Source: CAYLNK01 sp964384675 (lineage in GTDB: Bacteria > Acidobacteriota > Thermoanaerobaculia > UBA5066). From it: DNA of 41,208 nucleotides. Below, piece by piece: positions 23,787 through 31,035 of this stretch. The notes below the pieces were generated by a model, which saw nothing but the letters and a program-made list of their open reading frames with translations, was not told the origin of the DNA and made no database searches. The stretch lies in NCBI GenBank assembly GCA_964384675.1, contig CAYLNK010000016.1:1-41208 (forward strand), read 5' to 3'. Made by a program: the position numbers and the translations under genes. Position 1 is the stretch's first letter; every line of letters starts with the position of its first letter.

Positions 23787-25877
23787 GTGACGACTGATAC
23801 CACCCTGAAGTCGCTTCTCACCGAGAAGCGCTACGACCTCATCGAAGGACTCTGGAAGGAAGCGCTGGCCGATCCGATCGGGCGCGCCGACTTCCTCCTG
23901 CAGGCCTCGCTCGGTCTCGCACGGGCCGGCCAGAAGAGCCGGCTGCAGACGCTCGCCACCGCCGCCGACGCCGCGCTCAGGGCGCACGACGACCCGGAGG
24001 CCGCGCGGCTCCGCTGGTCGCTCCTCAAGGAAGCGGTCAAGGCGGGCGCCACCCCCTCCACGAACGACGGCTTCCACAAGCTGTTCGAGGAGGTGCTCTC
24101 GGGTGCGTATCCGGGGAGCCCGTCGCTCACCGGCCTCCTCGGGAAGTTCAAGTTCCGCGAGGCCAAGGAGCCGGCGGACGGACTGGCCCGCGCCGAGAAG
24201 GTGGAGAAGTGGCTGCCGTTCGAGGTGGGCCGCTGCTTCATGATGGCCGGGCGCGGCGCGGGCAAGGTGGTCGAGACGAACCACGCGCTCGACGCGGTGC
24301 GGGTCGATTTCGAGAAGGCCAAGGGGATCTCGGTCCCGATCGGAGTCGCGGCGCGGAGCCTCGTGCCGCTTCCGGAAGGCCACTTCCTCCTCGAGAAGCT
24401 GACCGACTTCGACTCGCTCGCGGCGAAGACGATGGCCGATCCGCCCGGTACCCTCAAGCGGCTCCTCGACTCGTTCGGCGGAAAGGCGCTCACGCTGGCC
24501 GGGGTGAAGGAGGCCGTCTCGGGTCTCGTGCCGGAGTCGGCCTGGACCAGCTGGTGGACCTCTGCCAAGAAGCACCCCCAGGTCGTGGTGCACGGCTCCG
24601 GCAAGAGCGCGACGATCGAGTGGTCCTCCTCCGCCGCCTCGGCGGACGTGACGCTCTTCACGAAGTTCGAGAAGGCGTCGCTCAAGGAGAAGATGGAGCT
24701 GTTCCGGAAGAACGCCAAGCGCTCTCCGGAGCTCGGCCAGAAGATGGCCGCCGACCTCGGTGCCGAGGCGCACCAGCTCAAGGACACCGATCCCTCCCGG
24801 GCGTTCGAGGTCGGGATCCTCGTCGAGAAGTCGGGCGTCGCGAGCCTCCCCTTCGGGGTCGAGGAGCTGGTGCCGGACGATCCGATGAAGCTCCTCTCGC
24901 AGCTCTCGGACCGACAGGCGCGCGAAGGGCTGCTGGAGATCTTCCAGAAGAAGCGTCCCGAGGCCGCCGCGAAGGTCTTCGCCGACTGGTTCCTGAAGGA
25001 AGACGACGCCCGCACGCTCGACTGGATCGACCGCCGCCTCGCCACCCTGGACCCGGAAGGGCGCGAGCGTCTCCTGGAGAAGCTCCTGAAGTCGCCGCGC
25101 TCCGGCGCCAAGGCGTTCTTCTGGTGCGTGCAGCAGGCCCAGACCGACGACGGCTTCCGCGCCCGTCTGAACGCGAACGTCCTGGCCCGCCTGCTCGACG
25201 CCCTCTCGTGGGAGGAGCTCGGCGCGGCCCGCACGAAGGTGCGCGAGATGTTCGACCGCACCGGCCTCGCGGCGTCCTGGATCATGAAGCAGGCGACCGT
25301 GGAGGACATGAAGACGTTCCTGGAGGCGCTCGAGCGGCACAACGACCTCGAGGCGCACCGCCGGAAGTCGCTGGTCGCCGCCGCCGAGATGAGGTTCCCC
25401 GAGCTCCGGAAGGAAGGGGACGAGGTCGTCTTCGTGACGCCGGAGGCGCTCGAGGCCAAGCGGCACGAGCTCGACCAGATCATCAAGGTCGACATCCCGG
25501 AGAACACCAAGGGGATCGCGATCGCTGCGGCCGAAGGGGACCTCTCCGAGAACTTCGAGTACAAGGCCCGCCGGGACAAGCAGCAGCTCCTCTCGGCCCG
25601 CGCCGGCAAGCTCCAGGAGGAGCTCGCCAAGGCGCGCGCGCTCGACCCCGCCACGATCGACGCGACCGAGGTCCGCCCCGGCACGAAGGTGACCGTCGTC
25701 GGGCCCGGCGGGACGCGGAGCGTGACGCTCCTCGGGCCCTGGGACTCGCGGCCCGAGGACTTCATCTACTCGTACCTCTCCGACCTGGGCCGTCTGCTCC
25801 TCGGGAAGCGGCCCGGCGACGCGGTGGAGGTCCTGGGCGAGCCGGGCGTGATCGAGAAGGTCGAGCCCTGGCGGTGA
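23787..25877 (+). CDS. GreA-type transcript cleavage factor with a long N-terminal region
   Basis: It has 696 residues from the GTG at 23787. The last 145 or so are a GreA/GreB factor. The coiled-coil finger (about 553-615) has EGDLSENFEYKARRDKQQLL, keeping the acidic tip (Asp and Glu of GDLSEN) that stimulates RNA cleavage by stalled polymerase. A C-terminal FKBP-like domain (about 620-696; GTKVTVVGPGG, PGDAVEVLGEPG) follows. The first 550 residues are helical repeats of no family I can name, with many Leu/Ala/Lys/Glu residues. GreA proteins extended in a similar way are known in chlamydiae and spirochaetes, which makes this a real architecture rather than a fusion artefact. It heads an operon with the HAD and NTF2 genes, each overlapping by four bases. 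Confidence 0.88.
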   Translation: MTTDTTLKSLLTEKRYDLIEGLWKEALADPIGRADFLLQASLGLARAGQKSRLQTLATAADAALRAHDDPEAARLRWSLLKEAVKAGATPSTNDGFHKLFEEVLSGAYPGSPSLTGLLGKFKFREAKEPADGLARAEKVEKWLPFEVGRCFMMAGRGAGKVVETNHALDAVRVDFEKAKGISVPIGVAARSLVPLPEGHFLLEKLTDFDSLAAKTMADPPGTLKRLLDSFGGKALTLAGVKEAVSGLVPESAWTSWWTSAKKHPQVVVHGSGKSATIEWSSSAASADVTLFTKFEKASLKEKMELFRKNAKRSPELGQKMAADLGAEAHQLKDTDPSRAFEVGILVEKSGVASLPFGVEELVPDDPMKLLSQLSDRQAREGLLEIFQKKRPEAAAKVFADWFLKEDDARTLDWIDRRLATLDPEGRERLLEKLLKSPRSGAKAFFWCVQQAQTDDGFRARLNANVLARLLDALSWEELGAARTKVREMFDRTGLAASWIMKQATVEDMKTFLEALERHNDLEAHRRKSLVAAAEMRFPELRKEGDEVVFVTPEALEAKRHELDQIIKVDIPENTKGIAIAAAEGDLSENFEYKARRDKQQLLSARAGKLQEELAKARALDPATIDATEVRPGTKVTVVGPGGTRSVTLLGPWDSRPEDFIYSYLSDLGRLLLGKRPGDAVEVLGEPGVIEKVEPWR

Positions 25878-26512
25878 CCACTCCGGTCCGCGCGGTCCTG
25901 TTCGACATGGACGGCGTCCTCGTCTTCTCCGAGGACGCCTGGTTCCTCGTCTACAACGAGACCCTCGAGGGCTTCGGCCACGCGCCGATCTCGCGCGCGG
26001 AGTTCGACGCGATCTACGGGAACGGCACCGAGGCGGACCGCGCGATGTACATGCCGGAGCGGAGCTGCGCCGAGATCGACGCCGCGTACGAGCGCCTCTT
26101 CCGGACGCGGCTCGAAGCCGTCCGGCCGAACCACGAGGCACGCGAGGCGATCGGCGTGCTCCGGGGGCGCGGCCTCTCGACGGCGGTCGCGACGAACACG
26201 AACCGGCCGCTCGCGGAGCGGATCCTCGAGGTCGCGGGCTACGCCGGCTGCTTCGACGCGATCTGCTGCGCGGACGAGGCGGGCGCCGGGAAGCCGGACC
26301 CCGCCGTGCTGCACCTCGCGGCCCGCCGGCTCGGCGTACCGCTCCAGGAGTGCCTCTTCGTGGGCGATTCGCGGTACGACGCCGGGGCCGCCGCCGCTGC
26401 CCCCGTGCGGTTCGTCGGCTACCGCCTGACCGCCGTGGAGCGCGTCGAATCTCTGCTCGAGCTGCCGTCGCTGCCGGGGCTCCTCGCCCCGGCGGCCGTG
26501 GAGGTGTCATGA
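25874..26512 (+). CDS. HAD-family hydrolase, phosphoglycolate-phosphatase-like
   Basis: It has 212 residues. The GTG at 25874 overlaps the preceding stop (GTGA). All four HAD motifs are visible: I, FDMDGVL (nucleophile Asp11, acid Asp13); II, VATNTNR (Thr); III, GKPDP (Lys); and IV, FVGDSRYD. The cap between motifs I and II is small and helical, as in subfamily IA (beta-phosphoglucomutase or phosphoglycolate phosphatase type). The substrate cannot be read from the sequence. It is the middle gene of a three-gene operon, and its stop overlaps the next ATG (ATGA). Confidence 0.9.
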   Translation: MTTPVRAVLFDMDGVLVFSEDAWFLVYNETLEGFGHAPISRAEFDAIYGNGTEADRAMYMPERSCAEIDAAYERLFRTRLEAVRPNHEAREAIGVLRGRGLSTAVATNTNRPLAERILEVAGYAGCFDAICCADEAGAGKPDPAVLHLAARRLGVPLQECLFVGDSRYDAGAAAAAPVRFVGYRLTAVERVESLLELPSLPGLLAPAAVEVS

Positions 26513-26973
26513 CGCCCGAGGAAACCAAGGCGACGCTCTCCGCGCTGTACGACGCCCTCGCCCGCCGCGACGGCGACGCGATGGCCGCGCTCTACGCTCC
26601 CGACGCCACGTTCGAGGACGAGGTCTTCTCGCTCCGCGGCGCGGACATCGGGAAGATGTGGATCGCCCTGACCCGGCGGGCCAAGGAGTTCTCGGTCTCC
26701 TACACCGTGGCGAAGGCCGGCTCCGGCGTGGGCACCGTGGAGTGGACCGCGCGCTACCTCTACGGCGGCAAGAACCAGGTGGTCAACGTGATCCTCTCGG
26801 AGCTGACGCTGGCGGACGGGAAGATCGTCAAGCAGGTCGACACGTTCGACTTCCCGCGCTGGGCCAGCCAGGCGCTGGGCCTGCCCGGCTCCCTCTTCGG
26901 CCGCTTCGGCTGGTTCCGAAGGACCGTCTCCAAGAAGGCGGCCGAAGGGATCGGGGTCCCGGCGAAGAGGTAG
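26509..26973 (+). CDS. NTF2/SnoaL-like protein
   Basis: It has 154 residues from the ATG at 26509. The N-terminus has the SnoaL-like pattern (LSALYDALARRDGDAMAALY, then APDATFEDEVF), followed by the beta strands of a cone-shaped NTF2 fold (VGTVEWTARYLYG, VNVILSELTLADGKIVKQVD). The C-terminal FPRWASQALGLPGSLFGRFGW segment is typical of small stand-alone members with unknown ligands. It is the last gene of the operon with the greA-like and HAD genes, and the coupling suggests coordinated expression rather than a known pathway. Confidence 0.85.
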   Translation: MTPEETKATLSALYDALARRDGDAMAALYAPDATFEDEVFSLRGADIGKMWIALTRRAKEFSVSYTVAKAGSGVGTVEWTARYLYGGKNQVVNVILSELTLADGKIVKQVDTFDFPRWASQALGLPGSLFGRFGWFRRTVSKKAAEGIGVPAKR

Positions 26974-27018
26974 TCTCGGACGGCCCGGCGTAGAACCCGG
27001 CGGGGGTCCTCCACGTAA

Positions 27019-28179
27019 ATGGGGAAGATGGTCGCGAGGTGGTCCGCCCTGGCGCGGGAGACGTTCGACTCCCTGGGCCGCGACGACGTGACGGGCCTCT
27101 ACCACGTCGAATGGCGCAAGGCGGCCGACGAGCTGGTGGCCGAGCACCGGCGCGAGCTCGAGGCGGAGCCGAGCCGGTTCAAGCGATTCCTGCTGAAGAC
27201 CAACGCCGTCCTCTACGGCCTGCTCAAGCGTCTCGCTCCCGCCCGGCGGCTCCTGTTGGCCGTCGCCCTCCTGATCGCGCTTGTCGGGCAGTTCGGCGTG
27301 AGCCTCGGCGAGGCCCAGGTCTCGTTCGACCTGCGCGGCATCTCCGTCCTGATCCTCACCCTCCTGCTCGGGATGGAGCTGGTCGACAAGCTCCAGTTCC
27401 GCGACGAGCTCCTCCTGGCGAGGGACCTGCAGTCCGAGCTGATGCCGAAGGTGCTGCCTCCCTTCACGGGCGCGGAGCTGGCGGCCTTCAACCGGATCGC
27501 CAACACGGTCGGCGGCGACCTGTACGATTTCGTGCCGATGCCGGACGGCCGTCTGGCCGTGCTGTTCGGTGACGCCTCCGGGCACGGGATGACGGCCGGG
27601 CTGGTCATGGCGCTCGCTCAGGCGGCGTTCCGCACCCAGCTCCGGGTGGACGCCGCCCCCGCTGCCGTCGCCGAGACGATGAACCAGATCCTCTGCCGGA
27701 CCGGCGCCTGCCGGACGGGCGGCGGGGCACGGCAGTACTTCGCCGGGATCACGCTCCTCCTCTCGCCGGACGGTACGTACGAGGCCGTCGTCTCGGGCCA
27801 CCCGGCCGTGCTCAAGGTCGCCGCGAACGGGGAGATCGTGGGCCGCGTCGGCGCGGGCAGCTATCCGCTCGGCGTCAAGGAGCAGCGCGAGTGGACGGTC
27901 GAGACGGGGCGGCTCGCCCCGGGCGAGACGCTCCTCTTCCACTCGGACGGGCTCCCCGAGGCGCGCCGCGAGGACGGCGAGGAGCTGGGCGACGCCCGGA
28001 TCGCGCGCGTCCTGCTCGCCCATCCGGGCATGCCGGCCGCGTCGCTCGTCGGCGGCCTCCGTGCGGAGCTGGAGCGTTTCATGGGGCGGCTGGCGCCGGA
28101 CGACGACGTCTCGATCGCGGCGATCCGCTGGCTCGGTCCGGCGACGGGGCCGTCGCTCCCGGCTCTCGACGTCCGCTGA
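27019..28179 (+). CDS. Membrane-anchored SpoIIE-type (PP2C) serine phosphatase
   Basis: It is a metal-dependent phosphatase, probably acting on anti-anti-sigma factors or similar phosphoproteins. It has 386 residues. An N-terminal cytoplasmic part is followed by two membrane helices (about 76-93 and 108-122), a short coiled segment, and the SpoIIE domain (about 135-378). The metal-site motifs are present: VGGDLYDF, FGDASGHGMTAG, FHSDGLPEA and DDDVSIAA. No sensor domain is seen. The start could also be ATG 27028, because GTAAAT (27015-27020) lies seven bases before it, the leaderless pattern of this window. It is followed by a DMT transporter gene after 37 bases. Confidence 0.9.
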   Translation: MGKMVARWSALARETFDSLGRDDVTGLYHVEWRKAADELVAEHRRELEAEPSRFKRFLLKTNAVLYGLLKRLAPARRLLLAVALLIALVGQFGVSLGEAQVSFDLRGISVLILTLLLGMELVDKLQFRDELLLARDLQSELMPKVLPPFTGAELAAFNRIANTVGGDLYDFVPMPDGRLAVLFGDASGHGMTAGLVMALAQAAFRTQLRVDAAPAAVAETMNQILCRTGACRTGGGARQYFAGITLLLSPDGTYEAVVSGHPAVLKVAANGEIVGRVGAGSYPLGVKEQREWTVETGRLAPGETLLFHSDGLPEARREDGEELGDARIARVLLAHPGMPAASLVGGLRAELERFMGRLAPDDDVSIAAIRWLGPATGPSLPALDVR

Positions 28180-28203
28180 GCCCGAGGCTCGCCTCTCCCG
28201 TGG

Positions 28204-28209
28204 AACAAT
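28204..28209 (+). promoter_or_regulatory. -10 box of a leaderless start at 28217
   Basis: AACAAT lies seven bases before the TTG at 28217, with no Shine-Dalgarno sequence between. It is a weaker match than the other boxes. Confidence 0.4.
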
Positions 28210-28216
28210 CCGGCCG

Positions 28217-29065
28217 TTGACGACCTCCGCCCGATCCCGCGGCCGTCTGGAGATCGCCGCGGCGGCCCTCATCTGGTCGACGGGTGGCCTCGCCATCAAG
28301 CTCGTTCCGCTCGAGGCGATCGGCGTCGTCTTCTGGCGGGCGCTCTTCGCGACGCTCTTCTTCCTGGTGGTGTTCCGGCCGGGCCGGGAGCGGTGGCGCC
28401 GCGCGTCGATCCCCACGGCGATCGTGTACGCGCTGATGATCGTCACGTTCGTCTCCGCGACGAAGCTGACGACCGCGGCGAACGCGATCTTCCTGCAGTA
28501 CACGGCGCCGATCTACGTGCTGCTCCTCGCGCCGCTCCTCCTCGCGGAGCCGTTCCGGAAAGCCGACGCGTGGGCGATCGGCGCGGCGCTCGGCGGGATG
28601 TCGCTCTTCTTCGTGGGGCGGCTCGACGGCGGCGCGCTCGCCGGCAACTTGCTGGGCATCGCCTCCGGGCTCTTCTTCGGCCTCACCGTGCTCCTGCTCC
28701 GGCGCGACACGTCCCGCGACGCGCTCGCGTCCGTCCTCCTCGGCAACCTCCTCGCCACGCTCCTCTCCCTGCCGTTCGCGTGGGGGAAGCTCTCGGTGGA
28801 CGGGAAGGGGCTCGCGCTGGTGGCGTACCTCGGCATCGTGCAGATGGGGATCAGCTACTGGCTCTTCGTGAAGGGGCTCGCCCACGTCGCCGCGGCGGAG
28901 GCGTCGCTCATCGGGATGCTCGAGCCGCTCTTCAACCCGGTCTGGGCCTTCCTCGGCCTGGGCGAGAGGCCGTCGGGCTGGGCGCTCCTGGGCGGCGCGA
29001 TCGTCCTCGTCGCCGTGGCTCTGAGAGGGCTGCTCGCGACGGAGGAGCCGGCGGCGCGACGATAA
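28217..29065 (+). CDS. EamA-family (DMT superfamily) transporter
   Basis: It is a small-molecule exporter or importer of the drug/metabolite transporter superfamily. It has 282 residues from the TTG at 28217, with about ten membrane helices in two EamA halves (about 8-135 and 145-275). The first half begins AAAALIWSTGGLAIKLVPLE, and the second includes YLGIVQMGISYWLFVKG and EASLIGMLEPLFNPVWAFLG, both typical of the family. The substrate is not predictable. Longer upstream starts would overlap the phosphatase gene and lack support; AACAAT seven bases before the TTG supports this start. Its TAA stop lies inside the -10 box of the next gene. Confidence 0.9.
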   Translation: MTTSARSRGRLEIAAAALIWSTGGLAIKLVPLEAIGVVFWRALFATLFFLVVFRPGRERWRRASIPTAIVYALMIVTFVSATKLTTAANAIFLQYTAPIYVLLLAPLLLAEPFRKADAWAIGAALGGMSLFFVGRLDGGALAGNLLGIASGLFFGLTVLLLRRDTSRDALASVLLGNLLATLLSLPFAWGKLSVDGKGLALVAYLGIVQMGISYWLFVKGLAHVAAAEASLIGMLEPLFNPVWAFLGLGERPSGWALLGGAIVLVAVALRGLLATEEPAARR

Positions 29066-29066
29066 T
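29061..29066 (+). promoter_or_regulatory. -10 box containing the upstream stop codon (leaderless start at 29073)
   Basis: GATAAT lies six bases before the GTG at 29073. Its TAA (29063-29065) is the stop codon of the transporter gene. Confidence 0.5.
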
Positions 29067-29072
29067 CCGCCG

Positions 29073-30332
29073 GTGAGACGCCCGCTCCCCGCCCTCCTCG
29101 CCGTCGCTCTCCTGGCCGCGCTCCCGCTCCCGTCCCTCGCCGAGACCGACGCCGACCGCGTGGCGGCCCGCCTGGCGGGCACGTGGGACTCGCGCGACCA
29201 GGCGATCCGGGACCCGGGCCTTCGCCAGATCCGGATGATCTTCGCGCCGGTCCCGAAGAGCCGGCTCGGCGCGGGCGCGCCCGTCCTCTATTTCGAGGAG
29301 GCGCTCCTCGCCACACCCGACCAGCCGCTCCGCCAGGCCTTCCTGCGCCTCGAGGCCGAGGAGGGGACGGGCCGTGTCCTCCTGAAGTCGTTCGAGCCGA
29401 AGGAAGGGGCGAGCGTGAGCGGCAAGTGGCGCGACCCGGAGGATCTCGCCCTCTTCGGAAGCGGCGACGTGCGCGAGCGCCCCGGCTGCGCGATCGCCCT
29501 CAGGCCGCGGAACGACTGGTGGGAGGGGAGCACCGTCGGAACCGGCTGTCCGTTCGCCCGCGACGGCGCGCGCACGCTGACGCTGGAGATCGCTCTCGGG
29601 ACCGAGACGCTCGCCTGGTGGGAGAGGGGCCTGGGGGCCGACGGCCGGCAGGTGTGGGGTCCGCCCAAGGCGCCGCTGCTCTCCCGCCGCTCGAAGGAGC
29701 CGCCGGTCGATCCGATCCCGACGCGCACGGCGACGCCGATCGCTCCGGCGACTCCACCGTCCTCCAGAATGGAAACGAGGGACCTGACCCCGATATCCGC
29801 GCCGGTGGCGTCGGGTAGAGTGGAAACGAAAGACCTGCCCCCGATGCCTCCGGCGTCGAGCCGAAGGGCTCCGTCGATCGTGGTGAGGGGGCTGGGCGCC
29901 GATCGCGCGTTCGGCGCCGTCGAGCTCTCACGCCTCCGCTCGCGCGCCGTCACGATGCCGGGGGCGGAGGGGAAGGCCGAGAAGAGATGGAGCGGCATAC
30001 CGCTCCTCGCCGTCCTGAAGGCGGCGGGGCTCGTCACCGACGGGATGCCGGCGCGCCGCGTCCTCGCCCCGACCGTCGTGGTGGCGACCGGGTCGGATGG
30101 CTACGCGGCCGCGTTCGCCGTCGAGGAGCTGATCGACGAGGAGCGGGGGCCGCTCGTCGCGGCCGACCCGGAGGCCGGCGGCCCGTTCCGGATCGTCAGC
30201 TCCTGGGACCGGATCCGCGCGGTCCGGAGCCTCGTCTCGCTCGAGGTCCGGACCCTCGCGGTGAACCGGCCGGAGGAGGATCGGCCGGCTACGCCGACGC
30301 CTTCGGCGTCTCCTCGACCCCCGCGTTCCTGA
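29073..30332 (+). CDS. Secreted fusion of a CpeT-like domain and a molybdopterin-binding-like domain
   Basis: It has 419 residues from the GTG at 29073. A signal peptide (about 4-23) is followed by a domain resembling CpeT/CpcT (about 30-205; GTWDSRDQAIRDPGLRQIRM, YFEEALLATPDQPLRQAFLR). CpeT proteins attach phycobilins in cyanobacteria, but relatives occur elsewhere with unknown roles. A Pro/Thr/Ser linker (about 207-268) contains two copies of a 29-base repeat. The last part (about 270-395) resembles the dimerisation or cofactor side of sulfite-oxidase-type molybdopterin proteins (WSGIPLLAVLKAAGL, VVVATGSDGYAAAFAVEEL), without the Cys that binds molybdenum. Its 3' end overlaps the convergent VTT gene by 44 bases. 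The function is unknown. Confidence 0.78.
   Translation: MRRPLPALLAVALLAALPLPSLAETDADRVAARLAGTWDSRDQAIRDPGLRQIRMIFAPVPKSRLGAGAPVLYFEEALLATPDQPLRQAFLRLEAEEGTGRVLLKSFEPKEGASVSGKWRDPEDLALFGSGDVRERPGCAIALRPRNDWWEGSTVGTGCPFARDGARTLTLEIALGTETLAWWERGLGADGRQVWGPPKAPLLSRRSKEPPVDPIPTRTATPIAPATPPSSRMETRDLTPISAPVASGRVETKDLPPMPPASSRRAPSIVVRGLGADRAFGAVELSRLRSRAVTMPGAEGKAEKRWSGIPLLAVLKAAGLVTDGMPARRVLAPTVVVATGSDGYAAAFAVEELIDEERGPLVAADPEAGGPFRIVSSWDRIRAVRSLVSLEVRTLAVNRPEEDRPATPTPSASPRPPRS
29766..29845 (+). repeat. Two 29-base direct repeats translated as a protein linker
   Basis: Copies at 29766-29794 and 29817-29845 match at 25 of 29 positions and share the core TGGAAACGA, then GACCTG and CCCCGAT. They start 51 bases apart, so both are read in the same frame (METRDLTPI and VETKDLPPM). 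They look less GC-rich than the flanks. From memory, the complement (GGGGTCAGGTC type) resembles short dispersed repeats linked to REP-type transposases; this is unverified. Confidence 0.6.
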
Positions 30333-31035
30333 TCGCCTTCGCCGCCGTGCGGGCGATGATCGCGGTCGCGACGATCGCGGCGACGCCGAGGGCGATCTTG
30401 ATCGTCTTCTGCGTCGAGGTCGCGTTCCCGGCGACGTCACCCACGGCCGACCCGAAGTAGACGTAGGCGAGCGTGCCTGGGAGCATGGCGATCCAGCTCG
30501 CCAGGACGTAGGTCAGCGCCTTGACCGGCGTCAGGCCGAACGCGTAGTTGATGAACGTGAACGGGAAGACCGGGGAGAGGCGCACCAGCGCGACGATCTT
30601 CGCCCCCTCCTTGGCGATCGCCCGGTTGAGGCCCTGGAACTTCGCGTTGCCCGCCGTCATCGCCTCGACCTTCTTCCGGAAGACGCCGCGGGCGAGGAGG
30701 AAGGCGATGGTCGCGGCGGAGACCGAGGCGATCGAGACGAGGATCGTGCCCGTCACGACGCCGTAGATCGCGCCCGAGGCCAGGGTCAGGAGAGCCGCCG
30801 GGCCGCCCGGCACGAGCGAGGCGCCGATGTAGACGAGCCCGAAGATCACGTAGCCGAGGGCGCCCTGGCCCCGCACGTACGTCTTGAACTCCTCGATCCA
30901 GATCTTCATCGGCAGGACCTTGAAGAGGGCGATCAGGCCGCCGATCACGAGGACGGCGATCAGCAGCTTCACGACGGGAAAGGCCTTCTTCTCGGGGGCG
31001 GCGGCGGCCGCCGCGGGGGTCAGCGTCTCAGCCAT
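30289..31035 (-). CDS. VTT-domain (TVP38/TMEM64 family) membrane protein
   Basis: It has 248 residues from the ATG at 31035, with four to six membrane helices. The VTT signature region is seen near 80-185: YIGASLVPGGPAALLTLASG, then the conserved F-P-F-T-F-I-N-YAFG segment (LSPVFPFTFINYAFGLTPVK). Relatives are implicated in membrane lipid scrambling or polyprenyl-phosphate recycling. Its start overlaps the 3' end of the flavoprotein gene by 16 bases, so the two are cotranscribed and probably coupled. This gene pair is common in bacteria, but its joint role is not established. It is convergent with the CpeT-like fusion gene. Confidence 0.92.
   Translation of the reverse strand: MAETLTPAAAAAAPEKKAFPVVKLLIAVLVIGGLIALFKVLPMKIWIEEFKTYVRGQGALGYVIFGLVYIGASLVPGGPAALLTLASGAIYGVVTGTILVSIASVSAATIAFLLARGVFRKKVEAMTAGNAKFQGLNRAIAKEGAKIVALVRLSPVFPFTFINYAFGLTPVKALTYVLASWIAMLPGTLAYVYFGSAVGDVAGNATSTQKTIKIALGVAAIVATAIIARTAAKAIRNAGVEETPKASA

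Noticed and set aside
22848..26528. 1,226-residue minus-strand frame
   Set aside because: It is antisense to five well-supported plus-strand genes, with low-complexity Arg-rich translation.
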